35,698 nucleotides of DNA, taken from contig JAAYJH010000005.1 of assembly GCA_012523035.1 (NCBI GenBank), forward strand, positions 1-35,698, given 5' to 3'. Of the stretch, positions 15,133 to 22,408 are shown in pieces. Below the pieces are notes generated by a model that worked only from the letters and a program-made list of their open reading frames with translations, did no database searches and had not been told where the DNA came from. The translations under genes were made by a program, and so were the position numbers. The stretch is from Fibrobacter sp. (GTDB lineage: Bacteria; Fibrobacterota; Fibrobacteria; Fibrobacterales; Fibrobacteraceae). Position 1 is the first letter of the stretch; the number at the start of each line of letters is the position of its first letter.

Positions 15133-17637
15133 ATGCAAAAAACAAAAAGACCGACTAAAAATACCGTAAAATCGATTTCAAATCCAAAAACTACTTCGAG
15201 TAAAAAATACGGTTATTTTGACGATGCTAACAAAGAGTATGTACTTTTAAACCCTGCTACACCTATTAAATGGTGTAATTATGTTGGTACACTAGACTTT
15301 GGCGGTATTGTAGATACTACTGGTGGATCTTTAATTTGTAAAGGTGATCCTGCTTTAAATCGTATCACAAAGTATATTGCTCAAATGCCAAACTCAGATT
15401 TTAAGGCAAGCACCATATATATACGAATAAAGGAGGGTCGTTCCTATAAAGTCTTTTCTCCTTTTGTCACCCCTACCTCTACTCCAACCGATCGATGGGA
15501 ATGTCACATAGGGCTTTCTTACACGCGTTGGATTGTAGAAGCTTTTGACATTCGAGTTCAAGTGACTATTTTTGTCCCTACTGGTTCCAACACTTTACTT
15601 CAAGACATCCAAGTCACCAACCTTAAAGGCCGTGCCAAAGAAATTGACATTATCCCTGTATATGAATTCAGTCATTTCGAAGCAGAAAAACAATTGACCA
15701 ATGCCGACTGGGTGCCTCAAACGATGACACTAAAAGCTCATTGGGACAAATCCAAAAAATGCATATTAGAACAATATGCTTACATGAAACGAGACACTGC
15801 AGTAAACTATGTGACAGCAGATGCTCCTATTTCTAGCTTTGAGGGCGATCGTCGAGTCTTTTTAGGTGCCAATGAAATGGGGTCCTGGGCGAACCCACTA
15901 GCACTTCAAAAGAAAGAATTGTCAAATAGTGAGTGTGATCGTGGAGACAACATTGCAGCTCTAATGATCCAAGCAGGAAAACTAGGTGCAAATAAAACAT
16001 TTAGAACTTGCACACAGTTAGGTCAAGAAGCTTCTTTAAAAGAGGCTGCTCCTTCTATTAGAAAATATCGAAATTTAAAAAGTGTAGATAAAGCATTTAA
16101 TGATTTAGCAAAATTCTGGAATCAATATCTAGATACTATTCAAGTGAATACACCAGACGAGTCTTTTAACTCTATGGTCAATATTCATAACCCTCGTCAA
16201 TGCCACACCACCAAAAACTGGAGTCGATACTTATCATTGTATCAATTAGGTTATGGAACTTCTCGTGGTATTGGTTATCGAGATTCTAGCCAAGACCTTT
16301 TAGGCGTAATGGCTCATATGCCCGAAGAAGCTTTAGAACTAGCAAAAAACCTTCTTTCTGTTCAAAGGCCAGAAGGAAATGCGATGCATCAATATTTACC
16401 TTCAAAACTTTTGTTAGACGAAGGTGATGAAGCGAATGAAGGTGATAGTCGTGAAAAATCTGCAGACGGTTATGACGACTGGTATGGAGATGATCACTTA
16501 TGGATTATCTTAACGGTTTCTAGCTACCTTAAAGAAACAGGAAATTTAGACTTCTTAAAAGAAAAAATTCCTTATTATGAAAAAGGCAAAAAAAGAGCAG
16601 CTCGAGTTAAAGGAACAGTCCTTGAACACTTGACCAAAAGCTTAGAATTTACACGAAATCATTTAGGACAACACAAACTCCCATTGCTTGGTTTTGCAGA
16701 CTGGAATGACACCATGAATTTGGCTCCAGGAGCAGAATCTAGCTTTAATGCCAGTTTATATGCAAGAGCTCTTTTAGAGATCATGGATATATTTGAGGTG
16801 CTAGGCGACAAAGCTGCAGTTAAAAAATACAAGACCTGGTACAATGAAGTCAAAGATGCCTTTAATGAGCATGCATGGGATGGGGCTTGGTGGGTTCGTT
16901 GGTTCGATAAAGACGGTGTTGCTTATGGAACCAAAAAAGCAAAATACGGTAAAATTTATTGCAATAGTCAATCTTGGCCGGTTTACAGTGGAATCGCTCA
17001 AGGCGAAAGAGCGGTTCAAGCCATGGACAGTCTAGAAAAAATATTGAACACAAAAAATGGTGTAAAAAAATCTAGTCCTGGTTACCGTGGTTTTGACGGA
17101 AAAGTAGGTGGAATTTCTACTTATCCTCCTGGAGCCAAAGAAAACGGTGGAATATTCTTGCACACTAATCCTTGGATTATGATTGCAGAAACTATTTTGG
17201 GCCGTGGTGACAAAGCCTTCCAATACTACAACCAAATCAACCCAGCCGCTAAAAATGATTGTTTAGATGAATTTGAATCTGAACCATATTGCTACCCACA
17301 AAACATTTTGAGTGATGAACACCCTCAATTTGGAATGGGAAGAAATGCTTGGCTTTCTGGAACCAGTTCATGGACATACCAAGCCGCTATCCAGTACATA
17401 CTTGGAGTGCGAGCTAGTTTTGACGGATTAGTTGTAGACCCTTGTATTCCTACTTCATGGAAGGGTTTTGAAATGACTCGTAAATTCCGTGGTGCCACAT
17501 ACAAAATCACCGTTAAAAACCCTAAAGGCATTTCAAAAGGTGTCGAAAGTGTTTTTGTAAATGGTGAAGAGATAGAAAGCAATGTGATACCTGCTTTTGA
17601 AAAAGGCACTCATAAGGTAGAAGTAGTTTTAGGTTAA
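15133..17637 (+). CDS. GH94 glycoside phosphorylase, cellobiose phosphorylase-like
   Basis: 834 aa, normal for GH94. After a basic, low-complexity start of ~30 residues comes YGYFDDANKEYVL and the N-terminal beta-sandwich, then the alpha-barrel catalytic domain: GYRDSSQDLLG, DDHLWI, GFADWNDTMNL (DWND at 523-526 holds the catalytic acid), ISTYPPGAKENGGIF, and EPYCYPQNILSDEHPQFG. The C-terminal block DGLVVDPCIPTSWKGF and the end THKVEVVLG closely match cellobiose phosphorylases. The enzyme would split a beta-glucan disaccharide with phosphate into glucose-1-phosphate and glucose. There is no signal peptide, so it acts inside the cell on imported sugar. FADWND rather than RADWND means another beta-linked disaccharide is possible. 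Confidence 0.88.
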   Translation: MQKTKRPTKNTVKSISNPKTTSSKKYGYFDDANKEYVLLNPATPIKWCNYVGTLDFGGIVDTTGGSLICKGDPALNRITKYIAQMPNSDFKASTIYIRIKEGRSYKVFSPFVTPTSTPTDRWECHIGLSYTRWIVEAFDIRVQVTIFVPTGSNTLLQDIQVTNLKGRAKEIDIIPVYEFSHFEAEKQLTNADWVPQTMTLKAHWDKSKKCILEQYAYMKRDTAVNYVTADAPISSFEGDRRVFLGANEMGSWANPLALQKKELSNSECDRGDNIAALMIQAGKLGANKTFRTCTQLGQEASLKEAAPSIRKYRNLKSVDKAFNDLAKFWNQYLDTIQVNTPDESFNSMVNIHNPRQCHTTKNWSRYLSLYQLGYGTSRGIGYRDSSQDLLGVMAHMPEEALELAKNLLSVQRPEGNAMHQYLPSKLLLDEGDEANEGDSREKSADGYDDWYGDDHLWIILTVSSYLKETGNLDFLKEKIPYYEKGKKRAARVKGTVLEHLTKSLEFTRNHLGQHKLPLLGFADWNDTMNLAPGAESSFNASLYARALLEIMDIFEVLGDKAAVKKYKTWYNEVKDAFNEHAWDGAWWVRWFDKDGVAYGTKKAKYGKIYCNSQSWPVYSGIAQGERAVQAMDSLEKILNTKNGVKKSSPGYRGFDGKVGGISTYPPGAKENGGIFLHTNPWIMIAETILGRGDKAFQYYNQINPAAKNDCLDEFESEPYCYPQNILSDEHPQFGMGRNAWLSGTSSWTYQAAIQYILGVRASFDGLVVDPCIPTSWKGFEMTRKFRGATYKITVKNPKGISKGVESVFVNGEEIESNVIPAFEKGTHKVEVVLG

Positions 17638-17652
17638 TCCCATACATCTTAA

Positions 17653-17687
17653 GAAGCCTCACCTATTTTAGGTGGGGCTTTTTTTTA
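17653..17687 (+). terminator. intrinsic terminator after the GH94 gene
   Basis: Ten-bp stem AGCCTCACCT / AGGTGGGGCT (one wobble) with ATTTT loop, followed by eight T. Ends the padR-GH94 unit. Confidence 0.92.
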
Positions 17688-17712
17688 TGAAGTTTCAGAA
17701 ACGCCTGGTTTT
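17688..17712 (+). repeat. degenerate copy of the dispersed 41-nt repeat
   Basis: TGAAGTTTCAGAAACGCCTGG plus following T matches the core of the 41-nt element at about 21 of 25 positions. It abuts the GH94 terminator. Beyond it, 17713-17760 has a GGAAGT/GGAACT-rich low-complexity stretch. Confidence 0.55.
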
Positions 17713-17878
17713 TTTAAGTTGGAACTTGCAAGTGGGAACTCGGAAGTTGGAAGTGCTCACGGAGATAATCGGTTGATTTACAGATAAACATTTTTTTTGG
17801 GGGAATGCATACCCCACAGTTTTCCTCCGAATTTCGAAGTATCCATCCAAAATCTCAATCCGCATCCAAGAATCATAT

Positions 17879-17895
17879 CTGGCACGCATTTCGCA
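17879..17895 (+). promoter_or_regulatory. sigma-54-like -24/-12 core, copy 1
   Basis: CTGGCACGCATTTCGCA: GG (17881-17882) and GC (17893-17894) have the correct 12-nt offset; TTGC is TCGC here. Flanks differ from the later copies. Confidence 0.35.
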
Positions 17896-17926
17896 TAACA
17901 CACAGCACAACTCTCTCTTTTCGTTT

Positions 17927-17943
17927 TTGGCACGATTTTCGCA
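17927..17943 (+). promoter_or_regulatory. sigma-54-like -24/-12 core, copy 2
   Basis: TTGGCACGATTTTCGCA matches YTGGCACGRNNNTTGCW at every defined position except one (TTGC to TCGC). GG at 17929-17930 and GC at 17941-17942. Confidence 0.4.
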
Positions 17944-17980
17944 TAAGATCCCTCTAAAATTCGAACGACACCGTCCCACA

Positions 17981-18111
17981 TTTCTGGCATGCACTTCGAC
18001 AGGCTCAGTGTAGCACATTTCGCACCACATTTCAAGCCCGCATCCCTGTTTTCTGGCACGCACTTCGACAGGCTCAGTGTAGCACATTTCGCATCACATT
18101 TCAAGCAAGCT
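17981..18111 (+). repeat. first tandem cluster, ~69-nt unit
   Basis: Two units start at 17981 and 18050 with TTTCTGGCAYGCACTTCGAC. Each carries the 19-nt CACTTCGACAGGCTCAGTG (17992-18010 and 18061-18079), a motif I recognise as a widespread bacterial intergenic repeat, then CCACATTTCAAGC. The first unit ends CCGCATCCCTG; the second switches at ATTTCAAGC to an end AAGCTTTTCACCAAGCATC, continued to about 18140. Confidence 0.9.
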
Positions 18112-18114
18112 TTT

Positions 18115-18212
18115 CACCAAGCATCTCGGGTATGCATTTCTATTTTATAAAGGGAAATGTTCTTTGCCATTTCATTTGAGATGGAGTGGGGAAGTGCTTG
18201 GTGTTTTTTTAT
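18115..18212 (+). other. long imperfect hairpin followed by a T-run
   Basis: CACCAAGCA (18115-18123) pairs with TGCTTGGTG (18195-18203); CATCTC/GAGATG and GAAATG/CATTTC pairs lie inside. TTTTTTTATTTTATT follows. It may be a terminator or the 3' end of a small RNA from the repeat block; the stem is long-range, so confidence is limited. Confidence 0.4.
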
Positions 18213-18217
18213 TTTAT

Positions 18218-18258
18218 TGCTGTATAGCTCCAAGCCAGGCGTGTGTGAGACTTCAAAT
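18218..18258 (-). repeat. full copy of the dispersed 41-nt repeat
   Basis: On the minus strand it runs from ATTTGAAGTCTCACACACG to GAGCTATACAGCA. It matches the copy at 34291-34331 at 39 of 41 positions. Confidence 0.92.
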
Positions 18259-18334
18259 CATAAAATAAATAGAATATGATTTAAATGTTCTTTTGTGTCG
18301 CAAATCATCTTGGACTGGATTTTCGCAAAAGTTT

Positions 18335-18351
18335 CTGGCACGCATTTTGCA
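18335..18351 (+). promoter_or_regulatory. sigma-54-like -24/-12 core, copy 3
   Basis: CTGGCACGCATTTTGCA matches YTGGCACGRNNNTTGCW except C for R at position 9; GG at 18337-18338, GC at 18349-18350. Transcription would begin near 18362, inside the repeat unit. Confidence 0.45.
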
Positions 18352-18404
18352 ACTATTTTATAGCATGCATTTCGCTCCACATTTCAAGCCCGCATCCCTG
18401 CTTT

Positions 18405-18421
18405 CTGGCACGCATTTTGCA
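18405..18421 (+). promoter_or_regulatory. sigma-54-like -24/-12 core, copy 4
   Basis: Identical to the copy at 18335-18351, by tandem duplication of the 70-nt unit. Confidence 0.45.
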
Positions 18422-18474
18422 ACTATTTTATAGCATGCATTTCGCTCCACATTTCAAGCCCGTATCCCTGCTTT

Positions 18475-18491
18475 CTGGCACGCACTTCGCA
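18475..18491 (+). promoter_or_regulatory. sigma-54-like -24/-12 core, copy 5
   Basis: CTGGCACGCACTTCGCA keeps GG (18477-18478) and GC (18489-18490) at the right offset, with TCGC for TTGC. Confidence 0.35.
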
Positions 18492-18548
18492 CCACATTTC
18501 AAGTAAGCTTTTCACCAAGCATCATGGGCGTGCATTTCGAGAAAGTTT

Positions 18549-19514
18549 TTATCGGACTATGAGTGCGGCTAATGCTAATTCTTGAGCTGTACGGGTAGAA
18601 CAAAGCCCTGATTTCATTTCAAAGTCAAGGTCTGCTAGCCGTTTGACGACTCGATGCAGTAAAGCTTTACTCCATTTCTGGGCTCGTTTGGGCTCATTTT
18701 CTTTGGTGCAAAAAAGAAATTTATTGGCTCCGAGTTTAAGAGCGATGTTTTCTGGACTCATGTTTTGCTCTAACATTGTTTTGATGTGTAACAATCGAAT
18801 GGTATAGTAATATAAAGCAGAGGAGATTTGAACAGCTGTGACCCCATTGTCGAGCAAGTCTTTGAGTTTTTTTACATAAGCGGTTGCATTTCGAGTGCCA
18901 AAAGATTCTCTAATTTCATAGGCCAATATTTCTCGTTGAGGGACAACCATTGTTTTCACTGTTTCTAGTGAAATTTCTTTGGTGGAAGAGTCATAAACTA
19001 AGATTTTTTCGAGTTCGGCTGCGATTAAAGAAGTGTCTGTACCCAAAGCTTCAGCTAAATATCGAGCGGCACTTGGGTGGATGGCCCTTCCAAAATGACT
19101 AAGCATTATGTTGTGAATCCATTTGTCTAGTTCCCAAGGTTTGGGGGATTCATATTTTTCAACAGAGCCCGATTTTTGAAGTGCTTTGTATAATGTTGTA
19201 TTGCTTGCTAACTTTTCAAATTCAAAAATAATGTCGGCGTCAGGGCTTGTTTTTAGCCAGTCACTCAGTGTTTTTGTGTCTGTGGTTTTGAATGCTTCTG
19301 CACGCCGTACTATAATGATTTGCTTGGCTGAAAACATAGAGACAGCAGAAGCTTCGGAGATGATTTTATCGACAACTACAATATTGGTGTCTGTTGCGTA
19401 TAGAATAAGCTTAGAAAGAGAGTCTCCTTGAGAATCCTTAATGTTTTTTTTTAGATATTCTTCGATTCTTTTTTCTTTGCTAAATAAATCGCCACCAATG
19501 AGGGTTAATATCAT
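18549..19514 (-). CDS. holA: DNA polymerase III subunit delta
   Basis: 321 aa, normal for HolA. The start MILTLIGGDLFSKEKRIEEYL and the MFSAKQIIIVRRAE segment fit the N-terminal AAA-like domain; it has no working Walker A, as usual for delta. LAEALGTDTSLIAAELEKI and the collar helices (SALYYYTIRLLHIKTML, then RLADLDFEMKSG, ELALAALIVR) are typical. Delta opens the beta clamp in the clamp-loader complex. greA lies 12 nt upstream on the same strand. Its stop codon stands at the border of the repeat block with no clear terminator of its own. Confidence 0.9.
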   Translation of the reverse strand: MILTLIGGDLFSKEKRIEEYLKKNIKDSQGDSLSKLILYATDTNIVVVDKIISEASAVSMFSAKQIIIVRRAEAFKTTDTKTLSDWLKTSPDADIIFEFEKLASNTTLYKALQKSGSVEKYESPKPWELDKWIHNIMLSHFGRAIHPSAARYLAEALGTDTSLIAAELEKILVYDSSTKEISLETVKTMVVPQREILAYEIRESFGTRNATAYVKKLKDLLDNGVTAVQISSALYYYTIRLLHIKTMLEQNMSPENIALKLGANKFLFCTKENEPKRAQKWSKALLHRVVKRLADLDFEMKSGLCSTRTAQELALAALIVR

Positions 19515-19526
19515 TTGTCAACCTAA

Positions 19527-19997
19527 CTATCTGTAGTCTATGACTTCAAGTTTATTGATGTTCCCATTGGGGAGTTTTACTTCTGCCACCTGACCTCTAG
19601 TTTTACCTAACAAAGCTTGTCCAATGGGGCTTTTAAAACTGACTTTACCGTTGATTGGATCTACACCTTCGGGTGAAACCAATTGGTAGGTGCTTTTTTT
19701 GCCTGTTTTGACATTTTTGACATCGACTGTGGCACCGAATTTAATGCTGTCGGACTTTGATGGGTCGTATTCTATCACCACAGAGCGAGCTACACGGTCT
19801 TCTAAATAGCGGATTCTGGATTCTATCTCTCCTTGACGATCTTTTGCTGCGTGATATTCAGCATTTTCTTTGAGATCACCTTGGGCTCTAGCTTCGGCTA
19901 TTTCTTGAATAATATGAGGACGCTCTACTTTTTTTAAGTTTTCGAGTTCTTCTAAAAGATTATTATATGTTTCTTGAGTCACTGGGATGTTTTCCAT
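19527..19997 (-). CDS. greA: transcription elongation factor GreA
   Basis: 156 aa. The N-terminal coiled coil (residues ~9-75) ends in the acidic tip GDLKENAEYHAAK with Asp41 and Glu44, the residues that coordinate catalytic metal in the RNA polymerase secondary channel; the C-terminal FKBP-like domain has SPIGQALLGKTRGQ. GreA stimulates cleavage of backtracked transcripts. Same-strand, 12 nt before holA; divergent from argJ over a 73-nt gap that must contain both promoters. Confidence 0.97.
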   Translation of the reverse strand: MENIPVTQETYNNLLEELENLKKVERPHIIQEIAEARAQGDLKENAEYHAAKDRQGEIESRIRYLEDRVARSVVIEYDPSKSDSIKFGATVDVKNVKTGKKSTYQLVSPEGVDPINGKVSFKSPIGQALLGKTRGQVAEVKLPNGNINKLEVIDYR

Positions 19998-20070
19998 ACT
20001 ATATAAAGTACATTTTTTTTAAAATAACTGTATATTTGTATTGTAAAGAATTTGTAATTTAGGAGACTTT

Positions 20071-21279
20071 ATGTATAGAATTATAGAAAATGGTGGTATT
20101 TGTACGCCAAAAGGTTTTTTAGCTTCTGGAATTAAGGCTGGAATCAAAGTGAGTGGTAATATGGATATGGCACTTTTGCACACAGAAAAGGCTGCTCGTT
20201 GTTTTGCAGTCTCTACGACTAATAAAGTAAAAGCAGCTCCGGTTTTGTATAACAATAGTGTTTTAGAGCATGCTCATTTTGCTTCTGCAATAGTGATTAA
20301 TAGTGGAAATGCCAATGCATGTACTGGACTTCAAGGCTATTTAGATAGTGAAAAAATGGCTCTGATGGTCGAAGAAGGCTTAGAGTTGACTCCTAAGAGT
20401 GCGCTTGTGTGTAGCACTGGTGTCATAGGTAAAAATTTAGAAATGAATAAAATAGAAGCCGGGATTCCTAAATTAATCCAAAATTTAAGCCCCGATGCTT
20501 CGTTGGATTTTGCAAAAGCTATTTTAACAACAGATTTAACCACTAAATCTCTTGCTGCAGAAATAGAAACTAAAGCGGGTAAAATTTATATTGGAGGGGC
20601 TTGTAAAGGGAGTGGGATGATCCACCCTAATATGGCAACTATGCTTGCGTTTATAACTACAGATATAGGCCTTCCTATTGATTTTTTTGCTGAATTTAGA
20701 GCCAATATCGATGACTCTTTTAATGCCATAACGGTAGATGGAGATACCAGTACAAATGACACCTGTATCATGCTTGCCAATGGGATGAGTGATATTCAAT
20801 ACGGTGACTTGAGTTTGTCAGAACAAGGGGAGTTTAGGACTGCGTTAAATTTACTCATGAAAGAACTTGCCAAATCCATTGTCCGAGATGGAGAAGGTGC
20901 TACCAAACTTATAGAAATAAAGGTTGAAAATGCTGAATCCAGACAAGATGCTTTAAAAATGGCTCGATTTATTGGGACAAGCAATTTGGCTAAATGTGCT
21001 ATGTTTGGAGAAGACCCAAACTGGGGTCGAATCCTCTCTAGTGCAGGTGCTAGTGGTGTAAATATGGTGGTAGAACAAACTGATTTGTTTTTCAATGATG
21101 TGCAAGTTTTGTCAAAAGGAACTCCATTAATAATAGACAAAGAAATATTAAATGCTATCGTAAGGCAAAAAGAATATGTAGTGACTTTGGTGTTGAATAT
21201 GGGCTACGCTTCTGCTAGTGCTTATACTTGTGATTTAAGTTATGATTATGTGAAAATCAATGCAGAATACACTACTTGA
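20071..21279 (+). CDS. argJ: bifunctional glutamate N-acetyltransferase / ornithine acetyltransferase
   Basis: 402 aa. ArgJ recycles the acetyl group from acetylornithine to glutamate and, in the bifunctional form, can also use acetyl-CoA. Seen: INSGNANACTG, CSTGVIGKNLEMNKI, and the self-cleavage site MATML with Thr190 as the nucleophile of the new beta chain; GEDPNWGRILSSAGASG and the C-terminal YVKINAEYTT are typical. TAGGAG seven bases before the ATG is a strong ribosome site. It stands alone between greA and a convergent lipoprotein. Whether it is mono- or bifunctional cannot be told by eye. Confidence 0.95.
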   Translation: MYRIIENGGICTPKGFLASGIKAGIKVSGNMDMALLHTEKAARCFAVSTTNKVKAAPVLYNNSVLEHAHFASAIVINSGNANACTGLQGYLDSEKMALMVEEGLELTPKSALVCSTGVIGKNLEMNKIEAGIPKLIQNLSPDASLDFAKAILTTDLTTKSLAAEIETKAGKIYIGGACKGSGMIHPNMATMLAFITTDIGLPIDFFAEFRANIDDSFNAITVDGDTSTNDTCIMLANGMSDIQYGDLSLSEQGEFRTALNLLMKELAKSIVRDGEGATKLIEIKVENAESRQDALKMARFIGTSNLAKCAMFGEDPNWGRILSSAGASGVNMVVEQTDLFFNDVQVLSKGTPLIIDKEILNAIVRQKEYVVTLVLNMGYASASAYTCDLSYDYVKINAEYTT

Positions 21280-21434
21280 TCGAGGTGTTTTTCTATAGAT
21301 GGGCTTTTAATACTCGTGCTTTAAAATATGAGTGTTTTATGCTATAGTAATTTCGCTGTTTTTTGTTATCATAGACTGCTTTTTATAATAGAGTTTTTTC
21401 AAAAATGGGCTTGCATATGTTTTTTAATGCTAAA

Positions 21435-22337
21435 TCAGTAGATGCAACGCAAACTTGCACCATATTCAGGATTCCATTTTATAAAATCTATGCTTTGTTT
21501 ATTATAATATAAAACCATCACTTCAGCTTCTTGAGTCCACAGATAGCTTTTTTGTCCTGCATCTTTGAAGTTTCTGTTTTTAATGTCAATATTGGAATTC
21601 GCAAAATGAGCTCCCGCAGCTTGTATATTCATTTTACTACTATTATTTCCATTTCCATAAAGGCCTGTATTGCCAATAGGATCCCAGCCAGACTCGGCTT
21701 TTAATTTTTGACTTGGATGCTCACCTAATTTTTTTATCAGTCCAGTCCAATCCTCTTTATTGGGTATTCGAAATCCAGTGGGGCAAGCTTTTTCTATTGC
21801 ATTTAGATTGTAGAGTCGACCCCAATGGTTGCACTGCAAGCATAAAGATTCTTCTTGGATAGCATAGTTAAGGTTTTGAGTCAACCAAATGGTAGAATCG
21901 ATACGCACCCACTCATATTCTTGAAGGTCTCTAGGGTCTATAAATACACCCTCACGGAGTGGAATTTCATTGTCGTCGAATTCGAGTGGAAACTCAATAG
22001 CGATATTTTTGGAGTGTTTGGCTTTGTAAGCTAGCTTGCCGTTGGTATGAAAGCGAAGCACCTCTCCTTCTATAAAGTTACTTTTATAAGTGTAGGTGGC
22101 TTTAATAGAGCCATCTGGATAGTATTCTGTAGCGGCTCCTTCTTTTAAGCCTTCCTTAAAATAAATTTCTGATTTTATAGAAGCATTTTTATAAAAAGTT
22201 TTTTCTAATCCATTTTTTTTATCATCGACTAAGGGAACAGTTGATTTTAATGTTCCATCTGGGTAAAATTCTTCTAGATTTTCTTCGCATGCTATCAAAA
22301 AAAACAAAGAAATAAAAATTAAGCATGAAATTCTCAT
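21435..22337 (-). CDS. lipoprotein with MORN-like repeats and a FISUMP domain
   Basis: 300 aa. The signal MRISCLIFISLFFLIAC ends in a lipobox Cys at 17. Residues ~20-115 hold about four MORN_2/YwqK-type repeats (FYPDGTLKS, FYKNASIKS, YYPDGSIKA, FHTNGKLAY). Residues ~140-300 match the Fibrobacter succinogenes major paralogous (FISUMP) domain: STIWLTQNLNYA, CPTGFRIPNKEDWTGLIKKL and the end YGASLRCIY. The ATG at 22337 has GGAG seven bases upstream; a TTG four codons earlier overlaps that site. FISUMP proteins are abundant envelope proteins of Fibrobacterota with unknown role. Convergent with argJ; downstream of the CBM9-like gene on the same strand. Confidence 0.85.
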   Translation of the reverse strand: MRISCLIFISLFFLIACEENLEEFYPDGTLKSTVPLVDDKKNGLEKTFYKNASIKSEIYFKEGLKEGAATEYYPDGSIKATYTYKSNFIEGEVLRFHTNGKLAYKAKHSKNIAIEFPLEFDDNEIPLREGVFIDPRDLQEYEWVRIDSTIWLTQNLNYAIQEESLCLQCNHWGRLYNLNAIEKACPTGFRIPNKEDWTGLIKKLGEHPSQKLKAESGWDPIGNTGLYGNGNNSSKMNIQAAGAHFANSNIDIKNRNFKDAGQKSYLWTQEAEVMVLYYNKQSIDFIKWNPEYGASLRCIY

Positions 22338-22408
22338 TAAACACTCCAATAAATATTATCAAACTCTAGATGAATTTAATAAAATGATTTTATTTAGAAT
22401 AGAAGATA

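Larger units (their letters stand above)
18332..18503 (+). repeat. second tandem cluster, 70-nt unit
   Basis: Units at 18332-18401 and 18402-18471 are near-identical (CCGCATCCCTG versus CCGTATCCCTG); a third, shortened unit starts at 18472. Compared with the first cluster the flanks are the same (TTTCTGGCACGCA ... CCACATTTCAAGCCCG) but the ~17-nt centre is TTTTGCAACTATTTTA instead of CTTCGACAGGCTCAGTG. The last unit ends AAGTAAGCTTTTCACCAAGC, as in the first cluster. Confidence 0.92.
17638..18548. other. 911-nt gene-free repeat block between GH94 and holA
   Basis: No gene is supported here; open frames on both strands are built from the repeats and resemble no protein. Contents in order: GH94 terminator; decayed 41-nt repeat; GGAAGT-rich stretch; two diverged sigma-54-like cores (17879, 17927); a two-unit cluster of a ~69-nt repeat (17981-18111); a long hairpin (18115-18203); an inverted 41-nt element (18218-18258); a second cluster of a 70-nt repeat (18332-18503) with the same kind of end. 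By eye it is clearly richer in G and C than the surrounding DNA. Confidence 0.85.

Noticed and set aside
17695-18104. Overlapping minus-strand open frames with repeated SLSKC and EPVEV phrases
   Set aside because: They are translations of the TTCGACAGGCTCAG repeat; no ribosome site, no protein-like composition.
17981-18503. Possible CRISPR array
   Set aside because: Units of 69-70 nt are nearly identical over their full length; there are no unique spacers between short repeats and no cas genes.
18285-18506. Plus-strand open frame of 73 codons
   Set aside because: Made wholly of the 70-nt tandem repeat; no start signal.
21280-21434. Search for a terminator between argJ and the FISUMP lipoprotein
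   Set aside because: Only weak ACTC/GAGT pairing was found; nothing convincing.
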